Part shown: positions 21,569 to 23,501 of the stretch, in pieces | Position numbering within the stretch: position 1 is the first letter of the stretch | How the letters are laid out: every line of letters begins with the position of its first letter | NCBI RefSeq assembly: GCF_000213555.1 | Contig: NZ_GL891990.1 | Coordinates: 108,640 to 132,140, forward strand | Direction of reading: 5' to 3' | Source of the DNA: Dysgonomonas gadei ATCC BAA-286 | Lineage (GTDB): Bacteria > Bacteroidota > Bacteroidia > Bacteroidales > Dysgonomonadaceae | DNA: 23,501 nt | The notes under the pieces: generated by a model | What the model was told of the DNA's origin: nothing | The model's input: only the letters and a program-made list of their open reading frames with translations | Databases searched by the model: none | Made by a program: the position numbers and the translations under genes

Positions 21569-21895
21569 ATGTCAAAGAAAGAACTTACTGCCGAACAAGA
21601 ACAGCTCGCACGTTTCGCCAAAGCAATGGGGCATCCTATCCGCATCGCTATATTAGAAATGCTTGCCAACGAATCATGTTGCTATCACGGCGATATGTCC
21701 GAAATATTGCCGATAGCAAAAAGCACCCTTTCACAACATCTGAACGAATTGAAAGATGCCGAGTTAATACAGGGTACGATTACATTGCCGACAGTCAAAT
21801 ACTGTATAAACGAAGAAAATTGGGAGAAAGCAAGAAAAATGTTTTCTGCATTTTTCGTTGAAATCAACAACGAAGAAAGCTGCAAGACCAAATAA
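21569..21895 (+). CDS. arsR: ArsR, arsenic-responsive repressor (108 aa)
   Basis: This is a winged-helix ArsR-family protein. The recognition region is AKSTLSQHLNELKDAELIQG (about 50-69). A likely As(III) site is ESCCYHGDMSE (Cys37, Cys38, His40), different from the RLCVCDL motif of the neighbouring mer regulator. One further Cys lies near the C-terminus (ESCKTK). It is the first gene of an operon with an acetyltransferase-arsenate reductase fusion and an arsenite pump. Operator-like palindromes cover its own promoter and reappear 19 bp after its stop, so autorepression is very likely. Confidence 0.92.
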   Translation: MSKKELTAEQEQLARFAKAMGHPIRIAILEMLANESCCYHGDMSEILPIAKSTLSQHLNELKDAELIQGTITLPTVKYCINEENWEKARKMFSAFFVEINNEESCKTK

Positions 21896-21913
21896 AAAAA
21901 TTTATCCTCAATG

Positions 21914-21948
21914 TTCGTGTTATTGCGAATTGTATGTGTAATTACGAA
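21914..21948 (+). promoter_or_regulatory. Additional ArsR operator(s) before the fusion gene
   Basis: TTCG-N8-CGAA recurs at 21914-21929 with an N8 (TGTTATTG) very similar to that of the first arsR operator (TAGTATTG). A degenerate site TATG-N8-CGAA follows at 21933-21948. A well-spaced -7 element is not evident here, so this may be a roadblock or secondary promoter control. Confidence 0.6.
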
Positions 21949-21962
21949 TTATAATATCATAT

Positions 21963-22886
21963 ATGAAAATAAGAAAAGCAACTTTAGACGATGCAAAAGG
22001 CATCTGCGATATTTATAACTACTATGTAGAAAATACGGCTATTACTTTTGAGACAGCAACCGTAAGCGTAAGCGAAATGCAGCAACGTATTAAAGAATTT
22101 TTAGACGAAGGGTTTCCTTACTATGTAGGAGAAGTTGACGGCAAAATTGCAGGCTATTGTTACCTGCATAACTGGAACAACCGTTGTGCTTATTCATCCA
22201 CAAAAGAAGTAACCGTATATTTAGACAAGGATATGCAGGGTAAAGGCATAGCTACAATTCTGTATCAACACCTTTTCAAAGACATATACAAAGACGATGT
22301 ACACGCACTGATAGCAGGAATATGTATTCCTAATGAAAACAGTGTACGCCTGCATGAAAAATTCGGATTCAAACAGGCATCCCACATGAAAGAAATAGGT
22401 TGGAAGTTCGACCAATGGCGGGATGTCGGGCATTGGCAACTTGTGATAAACCAAACACCGCCCAAAATACTTATTCTTTGTACAGGCAATAGTTGCCGTA
22501 GCCAGATGGCACATGGATTTTTACAGTCTTTCGATCCTAAACTGTTGGTCTATTCCGCAGGAACACAAGCAAGCGGAAAAGTTAACCCCAAAGCAATAGA
22601 AGTGATGCACGATGCAGGAGTAGACATTTCGCATCACACATCTGATAGCATAGATACATACATCAATGATGAATGGGATTATGTGATTACCGTTTGCGGT
22701 GGAGCAAATGAAAGCTGCCCCTCATTTTCGGGAAAGGTAAAGAACCGCTTGCACATCGGATTTGATGATCCGTCCGAAGCCACAGGGACACCCGAATTTA
22801 TACAATCCGAGTATGTCAGGGTAAGAGACGAAATCAAAAAAGCATTTTACGAACTATACACTAATAAGATAAAAGGTAATGAGTAA
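21963..22886 (+). CDS. GNAT acetyltransferase (ArsN-like) fused to thioredoxin-type arsenate reductase (307 aa)
   Basis: Two complete enzymes are in one frame. Residues 1-160 are a GNAT domain of the phosphinothricin acetyltransferase/ArsN type: IRKATLDDAKGICDIYNYYV, acetyl-CoA loop QGKGIA (92-97), SVRLHEKFGF (127-136) and the C-terminal RDVGHWQL. ArsN1 proteins acetylate the arsenical antibiotic arsinothricin. Residues 167-307 are a low-molecular-weight phosphatase-fold ArsC with CTGNSCR (Cys173-Arg179), Cys245 and Cys252 seven apart as in the S. aureus-type enzyme, and FDDP (267-270). It would reduce As(V) to As(III) for export. The linker is only about six residues (NQTPPK). The stop overlaps the next start by 8 bp. 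Whether the GNAT substrate is an arsenical is inference. Confidence 0.9.
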   Translation: MKIRKATLDDAKGICDIYNYYVENTAITFETATVSVSEMQQRIKEFLDEGFPYYVGEVDGKIAGYCYLHNWNNRCAYSSTKEVTVYLDKDMQGKGIATILYQHLFKDIYKDDVHALIAGICIPNENSVRLHEKFGFKQASHMKEIGWKFDQWRDVGHWQLVINQTPPKILILCTGNSCRSQMAHGFLQSFDPKLLVYSAGTQASGKVNPKAIEVMHDAGVDISHHTSDSIDTYINDEWDYVITVCGGANESCPSFSGKVKNRLHIGFDDPSEATGTPEFIQSEYVRVRDEIKKAFYELYTNKIKGNE

Positions 22887-23025
22887 AAAGAAAATGAGCT
22901 TCTTAGATAAGAACCTAACCCTTTGGATATTCCTTGCAATGGCAATCGGGGTAGGTTTAGGTTACTTTATACCCTCTTTTAGCGGTTATATAGATTCCAT
23001 GTTGTATAATATAATTGAAAAGTAG
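22879..23025 (+). pseudogene. acr3: ACR3-family arsenite efflux pump, cut after about 40 codons by IS21
   Basis: The ATG at 22879 overlaps the fusion gene (ATGAGTAA). The first 40 residues contain SFLDKNLTLWIFLAMAIGVG and then LGYFIPSF, the usual first helix of ACR3 arsenite permeases. Near codon 41 the sequence changes to the end of an IS21-family element, which supplies an out-of-context tail and stop at 23023-23025. ACR3 proteins are about 350 residues with ten helices, so this product cannot export arsenite. The rest of the gene should lie beyond the IS. Confidence 0.88.
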
Positions 23026-23057
23026 TCCACTTAGTAATTGAAAAGTATACCACTAAG
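23012..23057. repeat. Two tandem 23-bp terminal repeats of the IS21 element
   Basis: Both copies start TAATTGAAAAGTA, continue with CCACT and end with AG; they are directly adjacent and differ at three positions. They are probably binding sites for the IstA transposase. Confidence 0.8.
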
Positions 23058-23085
23058 TGTCTCGGACGAGATTGGTTAAAGATAT

Positions 23086-23501
23086 TTATTCCTCATTAGA
23101 TTGTAACATTTTTTTAGTTTCTTTAACTCTGTAAGATTGTCCATTCATATTGATAAGATATGCTTTATGCGTGAGTCTGTCTACCATGGCAGCCACGAGA
23201 ACTTTATCCTTTACTATTTCCCCCCATCTGTCAAAAGCAAGATTTGTTGTAATGATTGTAGACCTCTTACCGGCTCTTAGGGACAGATGGTTAAAGAGCA
23301 GTTCTCCTCCTTCCTTATCACAAGAGACATATCCAAACTCGTCACAGATGACCATATCGTATCTCTGGAAGCGCATTTCAAGCTGCCTGAGACTTTTTTG
23401 AGACCTGCATTCCCTGATTTGTGTAAGCAGTCGCGGTACGGAAGTAAAAAAGACCGTATAGCCTCCAGGCAAGCTTTAATCCCAGCCCTATGGACATATG
23501 C
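23086..23501 (-). pseudogene. istB: IstB transposition helper ATPase, C-terminal part with a frameshift near 23465-23480
   Basis: The frame from 23472 to 23086 gives a typical IstB C-terminal half: FFTSVPRLLTQIRE, Walker B-like MVICDEFGYVS, ITTNLAFDRWGEI and MVDRLTHKAYLINMNG. IstB stimulates transposition by the IstA transposase. Upstream of 23472 this frame is closed by TAA and TAG. The adjacent frame instead reads HMSIGLGLK, the expected continuation after the Walker A motif. So one insertion or two deletions have shifted the frame within about 20 bp. It may be an inactive copy or a sequencing error. Confidence 0.75.

Larger units (their letters stand above)
23000..23501 (-). mobile_element. 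IS21-family element (partial, right edge)
   Basis: The element begins near 23000 inside the ACR3 gene. Its end carries two tandem 23-bp repeats (23012-23034 and 23035-23057, three mismatches), the sort of multiple transposase-binding repeats found at IS21 ends. An istB gene reads towards this end. The remainder, including istA, lies outside the window. Confidence 0.8.

Noticed and set aside
1..23501. CRISPR arrays, tRNA or rRNA genes
   Set aside because: No regularly spaced repeat-spacer pattern, cloverleaf with CCA-type end, or rRNA-like sequence was seen on either strand.

Overview
The window is from a Bacteroidales-type genome (Bacteroides/Parabacteroides lineage). Three things point there. 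It carries a complete CTnDOT-style conjugation operon, whose families (DUF3408, DUF4134, DUF4133, DUF3876, DUF4141, DUF3989, DUF4138, DUF3872) are typical of Bacteroidota. Genes start after A-rich leaders rather than strong Shine-Dalgarno sequences. Three promoters match the Bacteroidota sigma consensus TTG-N19-TAnnTTTG. No chromosomal housekeeping gene is present, so the whole window is accessory DNA: an integrated conjugative element that has collected insertion sequences and metal-resistance genes.

Layout, left to right. (1) 1-497: 5' part of an IS110-family element, running off the left edge. (2) 539-2238, minus strand: mobilisation genes mobB (relaxase) and mobA (ribbon-helix-helix accessory protein). 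(3) 2239-3029: a 790-bp non-coding divergent region with five consecutive hairpins (2349-2472), then a cluster of GTAC-centred repeats (2694-3010). It is the best candidate for oriT and for tra control. (4) 3030-15101, plus strand: a tightly packed tra operon, traA (ParA-like), two DUF3408 paralogues, traD, traE, traF, traG (VirB4 ATPase), traH, traI, traJ (VirB6-like), traK (VirB8-like), traL, traM (VirB10-like), traN (VirB9-like), traO and traQ. These build the inner-membrane complex, the envelope-spanning core and the surface parts of a type IV secretion system. The coupling protein gene and traP are not in the window. (5) 15104-16390: a 35-residue membrane peptide, an M23 peptidoglycan endopeptidase and a bacterial PH-domain membrane protein.

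(6) 16391-16764: a compact transcription unit with a consensus promoter, a 14-codon leader peptide, several hairpins and a terminator with a mutually exclusive antiterminator. It looks like an attenuated leader, but no clear gene follows. An IS110 element (transposase 16971-18050) lies just downstream. (7) 18270-18665: an unrecognised cysteine-rich 131-residue protein with its own terminator. (8) 18743-about 20040: a third IS110-family element.

(9) 20170-21349, minus strand: a small mercury-type cluster (ArsR/SmtB regulator, MerT-HMA fusion, 11-cysteine small protein) ending in a terminator, with no merA. (10) 21508-23025, plus strand: an arsenic operon of arsR, a GNAT acetyltransferase-arsenate reductase fusion and an ACR3 efflux pump. 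The pump is cut after about 40 codons by an IS21-family element that runs off the right edge. Repeated TTCG-N8-CGAA palindromes sit exactly on the arsR promoter and recur before the fusion gene.

The most unusual features are the GNAT-ArsC fusion with its operator array, the orphaned attenuator-like leader at 16391-16764, the hairpin/GTAC-repeat region between mobA and traA, and a shared 5' terminus in all three IS110 elements that contains a Bacteroidota -7 promoter motif.
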